Shown piece after piece: positions 22,700 through 36,600 of a DNA stretch of 64,000 nt; positions within the stretch are counted from its first letter, which is position 1; each line of letters starts with the position of its first letter. The position numbers and the translations under genes are program-made. This stretch comes from Spirodela intermedia. Taxonomy: Eukaryota > Streptophyta > Magnoliopsida > Alismatales > Araceae. The notes below the pieces were generated by a model. The model was not told the DNA's origin, ran no database searches, and saw only the letters and a program-made list of their open reading frames with translations. Where the stretch lies: assembly GCA_902729315.2 (NCBI GenBank), contig LR746268.1, positions 1,419,501 through 1,483,500 of the forward strand, in the 5' to 3' direction.

Positions 22700-24670
22700 A
22701 ATTTTATGTTACCATACAATTGCTAAACACTCGACTTGTTCTCCGTACATTATTCATTATTCATTAGATAAAATGGTGCAAGAGTTAGACATTTGACACT
22801 AAGTTGATGGTCTAGGTTACTAACTCTATAAGGTAAATGCACATCTGGAACTTGTTGCTAGTAGCTATCTATTACTTTGAGATGCCTAATAAAGGTGACA
22901 AAAAAAAAGAAATTAGTCTTATTAGTATAAATGTAAATAATTTTAGTGTTTTGCACTTGGGAATAGCAAAACCTATCATTTTATGAAATGGTTATTGGTT
23001 TTTGGGCTAGATAACTTAAGCACCACCTTAGAGTAAGAAGAATAATGATTTGGATAATCAACCTCTAAAATGCTCAATAATCCAAAGTTTACTTTTAATA
23101 GAAATATCACGTGATTAAAATTTTCCTATAAGGTCATTTTTTATGGATTTTCTTATATAATCAAGCAAGCATGCACCATGAATTTTAATCACCAACCATA
23201 TTCATATAGATAATAATAATAAACATTACCATCCTTCATACCATTAAGTTCCCTCTTTTTTTCTATATCTTGTTTACCCATTGCAATGTCATTTTAAAAA
23301 TATTTGATATAGTTTGAACATTAATTGACCTCATATCAACTTAATTTTTTAAAAAATGCTATTCAGCATCATTAAAAATGAAATTTATCTATGCGATATT
23401 AAATGTATCTAAAACTTCTTTTGACAATCACTCCATGTTTTGACTTTAAACCAGAATTGACCATATATATATGTTTATGATTTGTAAATTTGAAGACCCT
23501 TAAATGTGTGAAAAATGATATTAATCCCTCTATAAGTTTTAAACTAATATCCTTAAAATGTATATTGACAAGAACAATTGTCATTATATTAATTATATTA
23601 TTCAACCAACGATCTAAGTTGACATGATGTTACACTCTCTAATCTAAGCAAATGATATTAGTCAATGTCGTGATAACCAAGATTAATTTCTCAATAGGGG
23701 AAGAAAACATTGGATATGAATCATATGTAGATACTAGAATGCAATGTGGCAAAAAGCAATGACACCATGACATGAGAATGAGCACCTTGGTAGCCCAAAT
23801 CAATCATATATTTCTATTAATTATGTTTCTTTAATTTCTCACTTAATGAATTGGTGATGTAATGTGCAGTGAAAAGTACCCTTTCTTCCTAGAATGTTTA
23901 TTATATATGGGGCTAAGTTGGTACCATAAGGTGATCCTTAGGTTGACCCTACATATTTTCATTTTATGTGTGGGCCCATGTAGCTTGATGTAGACAAGTT
24001 TTCCAAGGTTTCTACATTGGGGCAAGTTGATGTAATTTTGTTTCTTTTATAACACTTCTAGGTGTTGATTATTGGGTTAGCTATGTACATCTAAGTTCTT
24101 ATTTTCTCTCTCTCAAAATATATAGATATTGAGACATGTGGCATAATAAAAAATGTATATTATATAAATATGTAATGTGATTGAAAACTTTTTGCATCAA
24201 ACTTTGATGGATTAATATCAAGGGAATAATAAATAGTAATCCTTTGGAAGCTTTGGAACCCCTTGATATGACTAACACAATATTGAGATGATTAATTAAT
24301 TAGAATAATGATTCTAGTTACCCAATGAAATATATCAGGTTGAGGGAATCGCAAGATAACATCAGAGATTTATAGCAAGAAATATATCATTTAACCCATG
24401 ATTTGCTTCATGATTCATGGTCACATTGGAATCCCATAAAATTAGTATGACAATCTACTAATAAGCACACAAAGACTGTTGACTATTTGATTGACTAAGT
24501 GAAACCTCATTTAACCAAATAAGGCTGATACCTTTTCTAAGTCAAACCACTAAAGTAGAACTAGATTAAATGGCTCATCTGAAGTCATACATGGCTTCTG
24601 CAGAATCTGCCCTGTCAGGATGGTAGCTCCTTTGCTATAATTGGTTTGAAGTTGACAATAACACGGTGCA
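22700..24670. other. AT-rich intergenic, nothing recognised
   Basis: This AT-rich stretch lies between the kinase promoter and the 3' end of the peptidase gene. No domain, RNA gene or clear repeat was recognised. The last part must include the peptidase 3' untranslated region on the minus strand. Confidence 0.5.
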
Positions 24671-24677
24671 AGCTGGT

Positions 24678-27600
24678 TTAGTCAAAGTTGTCTATCTTGA
24701 TTGGAGAGACTTCATCAGGCAGGTCAAATTTTCCCACTAAACGCGCAAAGAACAGCATCTGCTGCTCCAACACGAACTTGATGTTCTCAGCCTGCAAAAT
24801 CATACCAGAAAAAACAACACTTCCATATCAATCCGATCCAACTGGATTAAATACTAAACTAGGGGCAAAACAGGAACCTTGCGGAAACCATGCTGCTCCC
24901 CCTCAAACTCCACCAGAGCAACAGGTATCCCTTTCTCCTTCAAAGATTGGTAAATTTTACGGGCTTGTTCTGGGGGCACAACCTGCATTGTGTGTTTCAA
25001 AGTAAAAGTCAACCGCGTGATGAGATAATCTTATTCTGATGAGGCAATTCTGGTTAATGTACCCAAATAGCAAAAGTCAACCCTTTAATGAGATTATCTT
25101 ATTCCGATGAGACAATGCTGAATTATTTTGGGTACATTAACCAGAATTGGATCATTATAATCGCACATATTTGGGATAGCAAAGCCCTGTTCTTGACCCA
25201 TAATCTACAGAAATCTTTTGCTAAATTCCCCACAGCATGGTCTCACCGGAATAAGATAATCTCATTAGAGGGTTGACTTTTACTATTTGGGTACATTAAC
25301 CAGAATTGGATCATTATAATCGTACATATTTGGGATAGCAAGCCCTGTTCTTGACCCATCATCTAAAGAAATTTCTGTCTAAATTCCACACTGAAGAGAC
25401 ATCTTTTCTCAAAGTGGATTCAAATGGAAGTCATGAACGAGAATCATGAATAACTACATGACATGAATGGAAAAGAATTAATGCACCGTTCAATGCAATT
25501 ACTTGACTCCATGACTATTAATTCAGAGTTCAACCAGAGTAGTATGCTAATGGCTTCAATACCTTGTCTTCTAATCCTTGGAATAAGATCACAGGACATG
25601 TGAACTTGTCAACAAAATTGATAGGAGACCTCTCATAGAACGCGTGATCTGATCCTGCATAATCATACCGTAAAAAATAAAATAAAATCCGTCAGTTATA
25701 TAAAAAAAATGTTGAATTAGCGAACTTGTGCAGTGATTATGTACCAAGGAGATTATCCAGATACCGAGCTTCGAATTTGTGAGTTTCCTCTCGCAGCAAA
25801 GATAAATCAGCAACCTGTTTTTGGGAAGAAAATGACCCTTCTTTATTAATTAAAAATATAGAAATCCAAAGCTTCAACAAATAGTCAATAACCCAAAATA
25901 GAATTGTTTTTTGTCGAAAATATAGGATAAGAGATATTTTCTTCCGGAAAACAAAAAATCAACATGTTTAACACCAGAATCAGAAGTTTACATATACTCT
26001 TCCCCACAACTTAATATATTGAGTCCTTGATCAATCCAACTACTCAGAGAACATATGAGCCCTGGTCCAGCTGCTAAAATAACCATTTTTACATCACTAG
26101 GAATAAGGTTGCTGGTGAAAAATATTAATACTTACACCATATAATGACGCACCAGCCCTGAAAGTGTCTCTGAAAGCCAGCGCAGCCAGAGTCGTGTAAC
26201 CGCCTGCTGACCTTCCCATGATGCAGAGCCTATCACCATCCACCTTTCCTTGATCCGCCTTAGAAGCCAAAGGCCAAGGTAAGTAAGTTCCTCTCATTAA
26301 AAGATACTAACCGAGTTGCTATAAAAGGAAAAAAGGAATGGAGGGATGAAAATGAGTCACCAGGAATGTGGCGCAGGTGCAGCAGTCATTTACATCAACT
26401 ATGCCCCACTGTCCCAAAAGCCGGCTTCGATATTCTCTGCCATAGCCTAAGATTTTTGCATACAAATTTGGGTTAAATGATGCTGAAGCAGTAATGGTGG
26501 GAAAAAAAATATTCTTATTTACTATCCAGGAGAGAAAAAGTTCTTTACTAAGACTTCCCATTAAAAAAAAAGCAAGGAAAAATTAGATATAGGCTCTAAT
26601 TCCTAACCAAAGAAAACAGAAAAAAATAAAGTCGTCGAAGTGAATGGATTATCTGCCAACCAGTGCTTCCTCCATAATTAACATCTACGAATGCCCAACC
26701 ACGACTAGTCCAATATTGGATGGAAAGTTCCAGTAACCCACGGGCTTCACCTGTAGGACCCCCTGCAAACGAGATCAGATTTTGGAGTTCATGATATTAA
26801 GATGATGTTTAAAAATCCATAATAAATGCCAGAAAATATAACTCTCGTTTAACAGCAATCGGAAGTTAGGATTTTTCATCCACATCTTCAAATGTAACAT
26901 ATTTTCCAACTCGGACGGAAACAGAAAGTGAAATAGGTAAAATACTTTGTTAAATGTTATCGTCGGTCATTTTATTTCATCCGTACTTCAATATTTTTTT
27001 TTATATAACATTGAAAATATTCATTAATGCCAGATGATTAATAAAAGGCAAATATCATAAAACCCAAATGACAAGCATTCCAATTATGATTTCTGAATAA
27101 GTAGGTGAGAGTTTTATCTGACAAAAGTGAAATGAAGCTGGTCAGTTTACTAAGAGCAAGATATGTAAGAAAAAACTATTAACAATGTCCAAAATGAGTC
27201 AAAAAAAGCAAGAAGAATTATCCTCAAAGACGGAACCAGCAAAATTTTGAAATGGATCAAGAATATTGTACGGTTTTGCCTTCTAGAATGATGACTACTT
27301 ACCATGGCCTTTCAACAATAATGGAGGCTTCTCATCAGGACTTGCTTGATAGATGGGGTTTGATGGTGGATAGAAAAATGCAAAGGCAGTCTCCCCTGGA
27401 CGCTCAGTAGGAAATTCAATAACCTCTGGCCTGCTAAAATATGGCTCAAATCGGGTGATATCTGGAGATGAAGACCAGATGATGGAGAATGCTGCAACCT
27501 TTGTAAGTTCATCATTTAGTATTACCTGATAGAAATTATAAGACAGCTAAACTAGTAAGATACTTTGTATTCCTTCCGCATCTGGAGGGAACATAATGCT

Positions 27601-30600
27601 TCAAATACTCATGGAATCAGGTCTGACCTTTGCTATGGACAATGGGTGAACAGCAGATGCACCCTCCAAATATAAGCAGTTCTGTACAGAAACCTGTGTT
27701 CCCAAATGTTTTTCAAGAGTTTCATAAACCGATGGACACGAATTTCATTCAAACTTTGAGGCGCGAAAATTTTCGAAAATTTTCAGAAATGACAAAAAAA
27801 AATGTTCTGAACTCACGACGTTATAAATATCTGTGAAAGGAATATCGCACAAAGTGAAAGAAGACTGAGTATGATCCAAGATTCCCAGATATGATCCCCC
27901 ATTCTTCCTAAATTTCAAAAAAAGGAACATTAATGCAACATAAGAATTGGCATTAGCCAATGATAAGATATGAAGTAAGCAGCTATCCAAAATAAGGTTC
28001 TTCGACAGACCTGTAAGTGCAAACAATACTATTACTTCCCCAATCCTTCACAAAATCATAGGAATTGATACCAAAAGTCCACATCGGCCTTGTAAATTCT
28101 GCTTTCAGAGGATATACATGCTCCACATTGTTCTGATTTTCATTCTGTTTTAGACGCAAGAAATGCCGTCAAAAAGTGTATTAGAATTATCGAATATCAA
28201 ATGGTAAAATCGAAATCTTCATTACCCACGTTCTGTGGATACCACATTATCTCTTTTTTTTCCATTCGAAACCATAAATTAATTGTAACAACCCCAAAAG
28301 AAAAAGTAGACGTTCTACCAACTTCTTTTCTAGAGATAACCATACTAAAAGAAGAAAGTAGTTTGTGGTTTACATTGAACCAGGCATGAGCCTATACAAA
28401 AACTTGATCTTATGTGCCAGATTTCTAGTTGAGTTAAATAAATACATACATTTCACTCCAATCAAAGCTTTACCGCCAAAAGTTGCTAATGCAGACCATA
28501 AAATATTATTAACTATGACTGCAACACATCGAATTACTTTCGTCAATATTGTGACGATGACTGTTGGCAAAAAGCAGCTTTGGTACCTGACTTAATCCTC
28601 CTTATATTTGCAGACCTGGGTTAAGCGGTTTTCACCAAAGTAAATCGCTTTTTAAGTCAAAATTAATCTTCAGAACATTTAAAGGTGTGTAAAATTTTCA
28701 AACAGTGATTTCTATTGTTTCTATTTTTTTCAAATTCTAAGGTTTTCCCGGATTTTTAAAGTAGAAATTTTCAGGTTTATAATATGGTTTGGGGAGTGAA
28801 GTAGGTCTGAGATTCGATTGGACGACTTTAAACACGTGCTGCAAGTAATCGCCTCCCAGATTGTTTCACTTTTCTTTGTGAACAAATAATTCGTATGCAA
28901 TCCCTTTCCACTGTTCTAGTTAGCTTTCCCTAACTGGAACTCCATAAATATTACAATGCTCTGCAGGATATGGAGGTGGGATGAAGAATCTACTATTCTG
29001 GGTAGTTTAACACTAATTTTGACACCCATAAGACCGTTTAACAGATCCATCCATATCTCACTTCAAATGGCAGAATTATTGCATCTCCACTGTGTACATA
29101 GTTCTAATCCAAAGGAACTACCGTGCAATTCCTTGTGACCAAAGGGACTACTATACAATTCTTTGAAACTCTATTTTCTTATAAAATAATTTTGGTTGTG
29201 GTGAAAGAGCCTTCTAATACCACCCTGGTGCAAGCTGACATTGAAAGTCTCACTGTGTATATTTGTATGTCATAGATTATTCAATAAGCAAATTGCTATT
29301 TTTTAAGAAAACTAGAAAATAATAACCATCGGAAGTTCATCTCACAAGATTATTAATTCTTTAGTTATCATTGCATAATTTGAAAGCAGATAGCACTGCA
29401 TAATCGTTAAATAGCGAAAAAAAGATTAAACATCAGAATTTTTGAGTAAGGATTTACCCATTTATAGATATTCCAGAATCCACCAATTCTATCAGTAATA
29501 AAAAATAACTCCCCTGCAAAATTTCAAAAGCATAAATCCAATTAAAAAAATGTTAGATATAATGTGTTGTTCTTGAAATCTAGAAACCACATAACCTGAA
29601 CGAGGAACGATGAAAAAAATGGTAAAAGTTTTTGAAACATATTTCATCATCAAATTTTTGCACATCTCAGGTAATTCTTTCCACATAAATTGGAAACCAA
29701 AATTTAAAATTGTGTTGCAAACTTGTCGAAAGGCAATTGAGATTATTTTGTCAACTACATCTGTGTCATAGGTATCCATTAATCAGTAGCTCGTGAGAAA
29801 TATTCATTCCAGGACACCACACCCAAGGAGGTAATTCCCTCTTCCCTTGTTCTTCGACATCTTTCACATGTCAGCCATTCATTCAAAAAATGCCAGTGAC
29901 CATCATATGCTCGACACATTTTTCTAAATAAGAGTCATTCTAAATGCCAATGACATGTCAGCCATTCTAAATAAGAGTTAGCATTGTCATTATTTTATGT
30001 GTAAGTGCTAATGTTTGGATTTTTTGTATGAAATTATTTACTAATAGATCATTGAGGAGTCAAACGCACAAACTTCAATGGAAATTATCAAGGTACTAAA
30101 TTGATATTCACTTTATAAGATTAACATGAATTTTGGAGATTCAAAATAGAAAAGTGGGATCTGATAGTTTTAAGACTATTGTACAACCTTTTTAACCCAA
30201 GAGGCCCAAGGATGTAAGGAACTATCTTGCACACTCTAAGCTACCTGTAGATACAACTTTGAGATAAAAGTAGGGTCATGAAGCAAAAAGAAAAAGCTCT
30301 CACTGCTGCATTGATCCTTGACAATTAAAAGATCAATTAAAATATTGAATTCTACTAACTATGGATGAAATTGATCTATAGATACATAGTGTATTATGCA
30401 AGAACATGAAATTAATTGAATACATATTAAGAAAACCTCAATTGAAAAGTAAAAAAATATTGAAATTGTAATCCCACAATACTGAATTCTAGACTTTGAT
30501 GAATTTTACCAGTTTAAATTACTAATATTTACAAAAAATATTACTTAAAAGTAATTATTAGCCAAAATCAAAAAATGTCAATGAGGTCAATATGGGTATG

Positions 30601-33600
30601 AAAGCTAACTCAAAGTATTTTTGATACCATGTTAATATTTTTGATCCCAAAAGTATTTGATTCAATTTGAACAATTAATATTGTTACTGAATACTGAATA
30701 TTAATAAATAATAAATATTCTTTACTGCTTAAATTGTTATTTAACATATTAAGACTAGGATTCATTGTTCGCTTGTCAGAGATGTTGCAGCTGGAGGACT
30801 GGATTGGGAATGTGAGCACAGGGCTGGCCGAGGACACCGTGCAGAAAAATTTGAAGCAATGGAAATATCTATATCTGTAGCTTGCAAGGCAGAATCTTAC
30901 AGTATTTTCCCAGTAAATTACCAAGAGATCATCCGGTCATCCATGTATCTCACAATATTCTCTAGCATCCACTCCTTTATGCATGGCAGGAAGATTATGC
31001 TGATGGGGAAGATCTGCGGGTGTCAACCAGTGGGCATGTCTCCTACACTTGTTGTGTTGGAAAATGGCTGGTTTAGAAGAAAGTCACCCTGATCTGAAAA
31101 AAAGGGTATTGTCTACCTCAGTGTCTCCACCTTCAGGTCGATGGCCAGTGTTCTGCTGTTCGAAGGTATATTTGTACATAATATGTATAGATACTTATCC
31201 AAGGATCAGGTTTAATCTTTTGACTTTGTTCTTCATTTAATTCCATGATTCTGGTTTCACCTTGTCTTCTATTTGGGTTGCATGAAAATCATACCTCTAC
31301 GTGGTTGCTGATTGATTACTTTTCATTTGGGTTATGTACCCTGCTTATGGTTGCTGATCATGCTGTAGCAATGTGTTTTCCCTTCTAGCAGGCGGCCAAA
31401 TGTTTCAACCCAGTTGGCACGCCTCAGGGGTCTTTGTTTACTTTGTCTAATAATACGCTGCTCTTAAAGTCAATGAGAGATCACAAAATCTGGAAGGAAG
31501 TTGGCCTCTTAGTCTATATAGTATGCAAGATTGAATCATCACTCTCATCTTTTCAGTTGGCCTCTTAGACATTGCTTTCTATTGCTACCTTCTGGAGACC
31601 ATTTTGGTTCAGCTGGAGATTCCACCAAGGCAGGACTGTCACCAGCAATACATATACGTTTTGATAACTCTCTGCACATAAACGATGAAAACAAATGAAA
31701 GAGATCACTCTACAAATGAACAACAGTAGAAAGTAAATCTCATAGGAGAAAAAAACGAAAGCATTCCAAGCAATAAATGGACGAATTTTCAAATGACCAA
31801 TGCGCTTGATTTGACTATATCAAACGTGTTTGAGAAAGGGTCTGTGTAGATGTTAGTCGAAGTCATATTCACTGGTAATTCTCTGACAGATAATATGTAC
31901 AATGTTACAACCCGCTGGATTGGCTCTTCTTAGAACTTTTTTGACCCTATTTCACATATTGATCACTATTCTAATCTTGGATCCTCACGGCAGTGCCCTT
32001 TCTTCCTTGACATCTTGGTCAATCCTTGGTAGGAAAAACGGGCATATCTCAATGATCCAAGGTAGCATCAAGAAGTTGTTTTGGATTGGAGATGCTTCAC
32101 AATCACTGAGTTTAAAAACAACTATGTATGAACAATATCTGAGACGTGCAAGAAAATAATTTTAAAAGATGACTTTGATTTGAAGAGCGACAGGGATCAG
32201 TCTGATGTTTTTTAAGTTCCTACATTGACTAAGATCATATTGAACCCTACATTATAAAAAATAAATTATGAAAATTTTATCAGCAACAGACATGGAAAAC
32301 AGTTTATCCTGCAGGAGGGAAACATATCTTACCCATCCTCTGAAAAATAACCAACCCAAAGTTCAGAGTTGTCCCAAGGCATATTTGGATGTTCCCATTC
32401 AATCCAAGCCATTCTCTTTCCAACAGGGTCAATACGTGGTGAAGCATAGAAATCACGGCCACTAACGAGTACCTTTGGTTCTGGAACACAAGGTAAACAA
32501 GCAAGAACTCCAAAAAAGCTTTTCACTAAAATTTCTAAGTATGTTATCCCAGAAGAATGTCACAAAGATCTGTAGAATGTCCACGGAATATTTGTACTCA
32601 CCTAGAATGTTTTCATTCCTGAAATCTATAGAGACTATTGATGTTGTTGCATTTGTGCTACTTTGGCGATGATCTGGCATATGAAAGACGGATGAAATTA
32701 ATTTAAATTGAATAAAAACAAAATATATCAAGAAATGTGATAGATTTCATGTTCCTGACCTTCCATTACAGTGACATAACGCTTAAAATGGGGGTCAACC
32801 ATTCCATCGGCATAGCGGACAACAGGTCCACCATAATCAGGAGTGATCGGCACTGGAAATTTCTCTGATGAACAGAGGCAGTTCAAACCGATGTTAACTC
32901 ACCCAGGTTAAAAGTAGATGATTCTAAGTACGCATCTTCCACATAAAGAATTATACCATAAATAATTGGGCAACATGTTGAAAGCTTGATAAAAGTGTCA
33001 GATTGATTGTGTTGATTAGAAAAAGATGAAAATAATACAATTATCTTTTAAAGCAACAGAAAATTACGGTTTAAGTTATAAGGGGTCTTGAAGATTTTAA
33101 GGAAAGTCAGCTTTCACAGGCCTATTGTTCTAAGATAACGAGAGACACTCCAAGACTAGACGCTGAACACCAATGAGGATACTTGAAAAAAACCTAAAAT
33201 CGGTTGTCCCATTATGAATCTGTGTCAACTGCACGTGACAGATATTTCAACAGTTGTTTTAACATTTTTGAACATAAGAAACTCATCACCTGCATTCGGA
33301 TTTCTTATGTTCAACTATTTTTCGCCAAATGCTGTATGCATCTCGATATAAAAATGAATCTCTGCATGCCTCTCAATTCAGGGAGATTGCCTTGTCGATT
33401 TGGTTAAAGATGTATGACAGAAGATTGCAGTCTCTGTTTAAATTGATGCAACTAAGGAACAGCACCTTATGATGGAGATAGTATTCTGCCATCTCATTTT
33501 ATTCTGCATGAATATTCAATTTTCTGAATTTCATTCCGGTAAAAATCTCATCCAGTGTTCAATATGGTTTTCCTCATATCCCTGTAGAACCATAAAATGG

Positions 33601-36600
33601 CAACCATACCTCTTAAGATGCCCATCTCAGTCCTCTTTAAAATTTCCAAAACATCTTAATGTGGTTCCATAGTATTGCATATTGTTGTCACCCCTACCAT
33701 ATCATGAATAAAGTTTCAGGATATATGAGCTATTCTTGTATTTAATATCCATCCACCTATGAATTATCATTGTGCCTCAATGCTTTCTATATAAAACATA
33801 GCTTGAAGGATAGAATGATATCGTGTGTTGAATGCTGCCTTCCATGTTTAGTCAATGATTGGCACTCTAATGAACTGACTGCTTTTTTCCTCACTTCTAG
33901 AACTTGATTTAAACAGTAGACCAATCATGATGCACACAGTCCCTACACCATCTTCCCTATGCTTTTCTGCCTTCCCTCGTCATTGTGGCTCCCTACAAGT
34001 CATCAGCATCATCCAAAACAATGACATACTGCTTAGGGACTGTTTAAAGAAATAGTTTGTCAATTTCCTAACTTTCTTATCCTTCATAAAAAATCCGTCA
34101 TCTCCAATTTTAGGACACCAATCGCATTCAAGATCGTCATCATTAGTATTTTTAGGGTGTTTAGCTTTCCTGAACCTTTCTAAAACCTTGACTCCTCTGC
34201 GTCTTCCCGTATTTATCTACTTATATTTGTCCCTTCCAATGACGTTTGGGACTCTTCATCTCTTTGAAGGATACGGGTCCTGAGTCCCTTAAAAAAGGCA
34301 AAGTTTATGGCTAGAAGACGCTTCAACTTTGCCCCCTATATCCTGGCCTCTGCTCCCAGTTCATCATAGCTTTTATGCCAGAGCTTTCAAGCATCTAAGG
34401 GATCTCTCCCTCCAGAATCTAAGTGCACGCTCTTCGTCCAGCTAAGTGTAGAACTTACTTAACAAGAGGAGATCTGAAACATTATACAATGTCAGTCCTG
34501 TACCATACATAATGGCAAAATCTTACCTGAAAGCTACTAAACCAAGAATTAAGACATCTTCAAGCACAATCTATGTTACGAATTACCTCCGATGATCTGT
34601 CTGTACAACCTTTGATCTTTATAGTTTGAAAAAAAGACCATGTTCTCGGATACTGCAAAGGCACCCCCTCCATATTCCTGAGCCAACGTCCTTGCTGCAA
34701 ACTCTTGAGGAATGATATCTATAGGCTTATTCTCTGGCTCCACAGGTTCCTTAACAAGGACCATACGTCTGAACAAAAAATTTCAGAGTCAAAAACTTCA
34801 AATGTCCTAACGTGGTATGCACAAAAAGTGCCCAACAGGAAAGAAGAGAATGAAAAGGTGGCAGGAGATGTAATACATACCCGAAAGACAAGAGTAAGAA
34901 TCCTATTTCACAAAGTAATGGCTTCGTTAGTGGACATAGAATAAACTGAACAAAAAGCCTCTTCATTGAATTTCATCAATTGTTCTCCTTCAAGATCATT
35001 CCCATGGACACCTAACTATGATCACCACTATTGTTTTGGTGTAATTCCTCAAAATTATAAAGCCTATTTGACCCAGTACAGCCTTCATTTTGATTGTTAT
35101 TCAGAAATAATCCTAAAAAAAATTTAAAAGATTCCGATTCTTAGCCATACGTTTTGTACAACAGGAGAAAAACCTACGCAAAAGTCATAGTCATTTCATA
35201 ATGGCCTCATCTTAGGGCAAAAAATATAAAAAACTAGATCTACTAGCCATTGAAGAGATAGCTCAGCAAGGCCTCATTCACTTAAAATATGACACTGTCT
35301 AGAATGTATTGGCAACTTTTATTTGTCACAGATATTACATCATTCAAAACCTGGACCTATCTAAAGTTTACTGGACCATCAAAATCAGTATGATGAAAAT
35401 AAACGAACCTGCATGATTATCAAGACTTCCAACTCACGAAAATATGCGTTCAACCAAATGTAGTTCATGCATTATAAGAATTCAATAGTGGTTATTGAAT
35501 TGAGCAAGTGTACTGCAGTCAGAGTATTATAGAGAAGAACACAGCATCATATATGAATAAGATGAACAATGACAACCACTGGCACAGAATTGACATTCTT
35601 AGGGGTGACAGGAATTTTTCCTAGTTTTTAGTCAGCCATCTAGAAAATGGGAAAAGTTTTTAACTTAATTATAGATGGGTTCAAAGATGACCAAAAGACA
35701 TCGGTCTCCAGGACACATTCGTACTAAGGCCACAGCTATCACATTCTAGATTGCGAAGGAGAAGTCTGGCAAAGGGTTTTTTCTCTATCGCAACGGCTTC
35801 CAGATAAAATGGAAATATTGTAATATTACACGAACTTACAGTAATAATCTTTGTGATGTAGTTTAGATACCTGTAAAATTCTAATGCTTCCTCTTTGTCT
35901 CTTATTCAAAAAAGCAGAGGGCTTCCTAATATAGTGGTTTAAAGTAAACTAGCTGAACAGACACCAGTGGGCATCTTTGCGAATTCGTTAATATACCGTT
36001 CGGATACTTTTCCTTGGTCGTAGAAAAAAAAAAAAAAAAGATTCCAGAAACACCTTCAAATCTCCACGTTATCTTTTAAATCATTGCCTCAAGTTCATGT
36101 TAGTAATGGAACCATTTCATAGGCTCCTAGTTGAGCATATGGACGTAAAATAATCCTCTGGGAATTGGTTCCTGACAGATGAATTTGGTCTAGAAGAAAT
36201 GTCAGGAAAGGATAACAACAAGGATTACATAACTTATCTGCAGTCAACATCTACATAAATTTACGCATCCCAAGGTCCAGATGAAAAGAGAACAAAAGTT
36301 TAGTCAGATCGCAGAAGACTAGAAAGCGAACCAATCTATCACTCTCCATCCCGTTATCGGTTTGAAATCAGAGGATTAGTCATGCATTGGAACATTTGAC
36401 AGAGTCCGGATATCTGGATCTGCACAAGCTAGGGTTCAGTAGGGACGAATTTAATTTCAAGAAGGAAGCGGCACAGGTACCCTATTCTGGCTACCTGACT
36501 CAAAATATTCACAATTCAGTACAGATTTATTTAGTTCCATGTTCAAGGCTTGAAGACATTAAAATAGCATTGCCTCCCAGGGAAGCCTCCCTCCACTTCA

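Noticed and set aside
30770-31180. Processed pseudogene inside peptidase intron 6
   Set aside because: A GC-richer patch is present, but no reading frame matched a family I could name.
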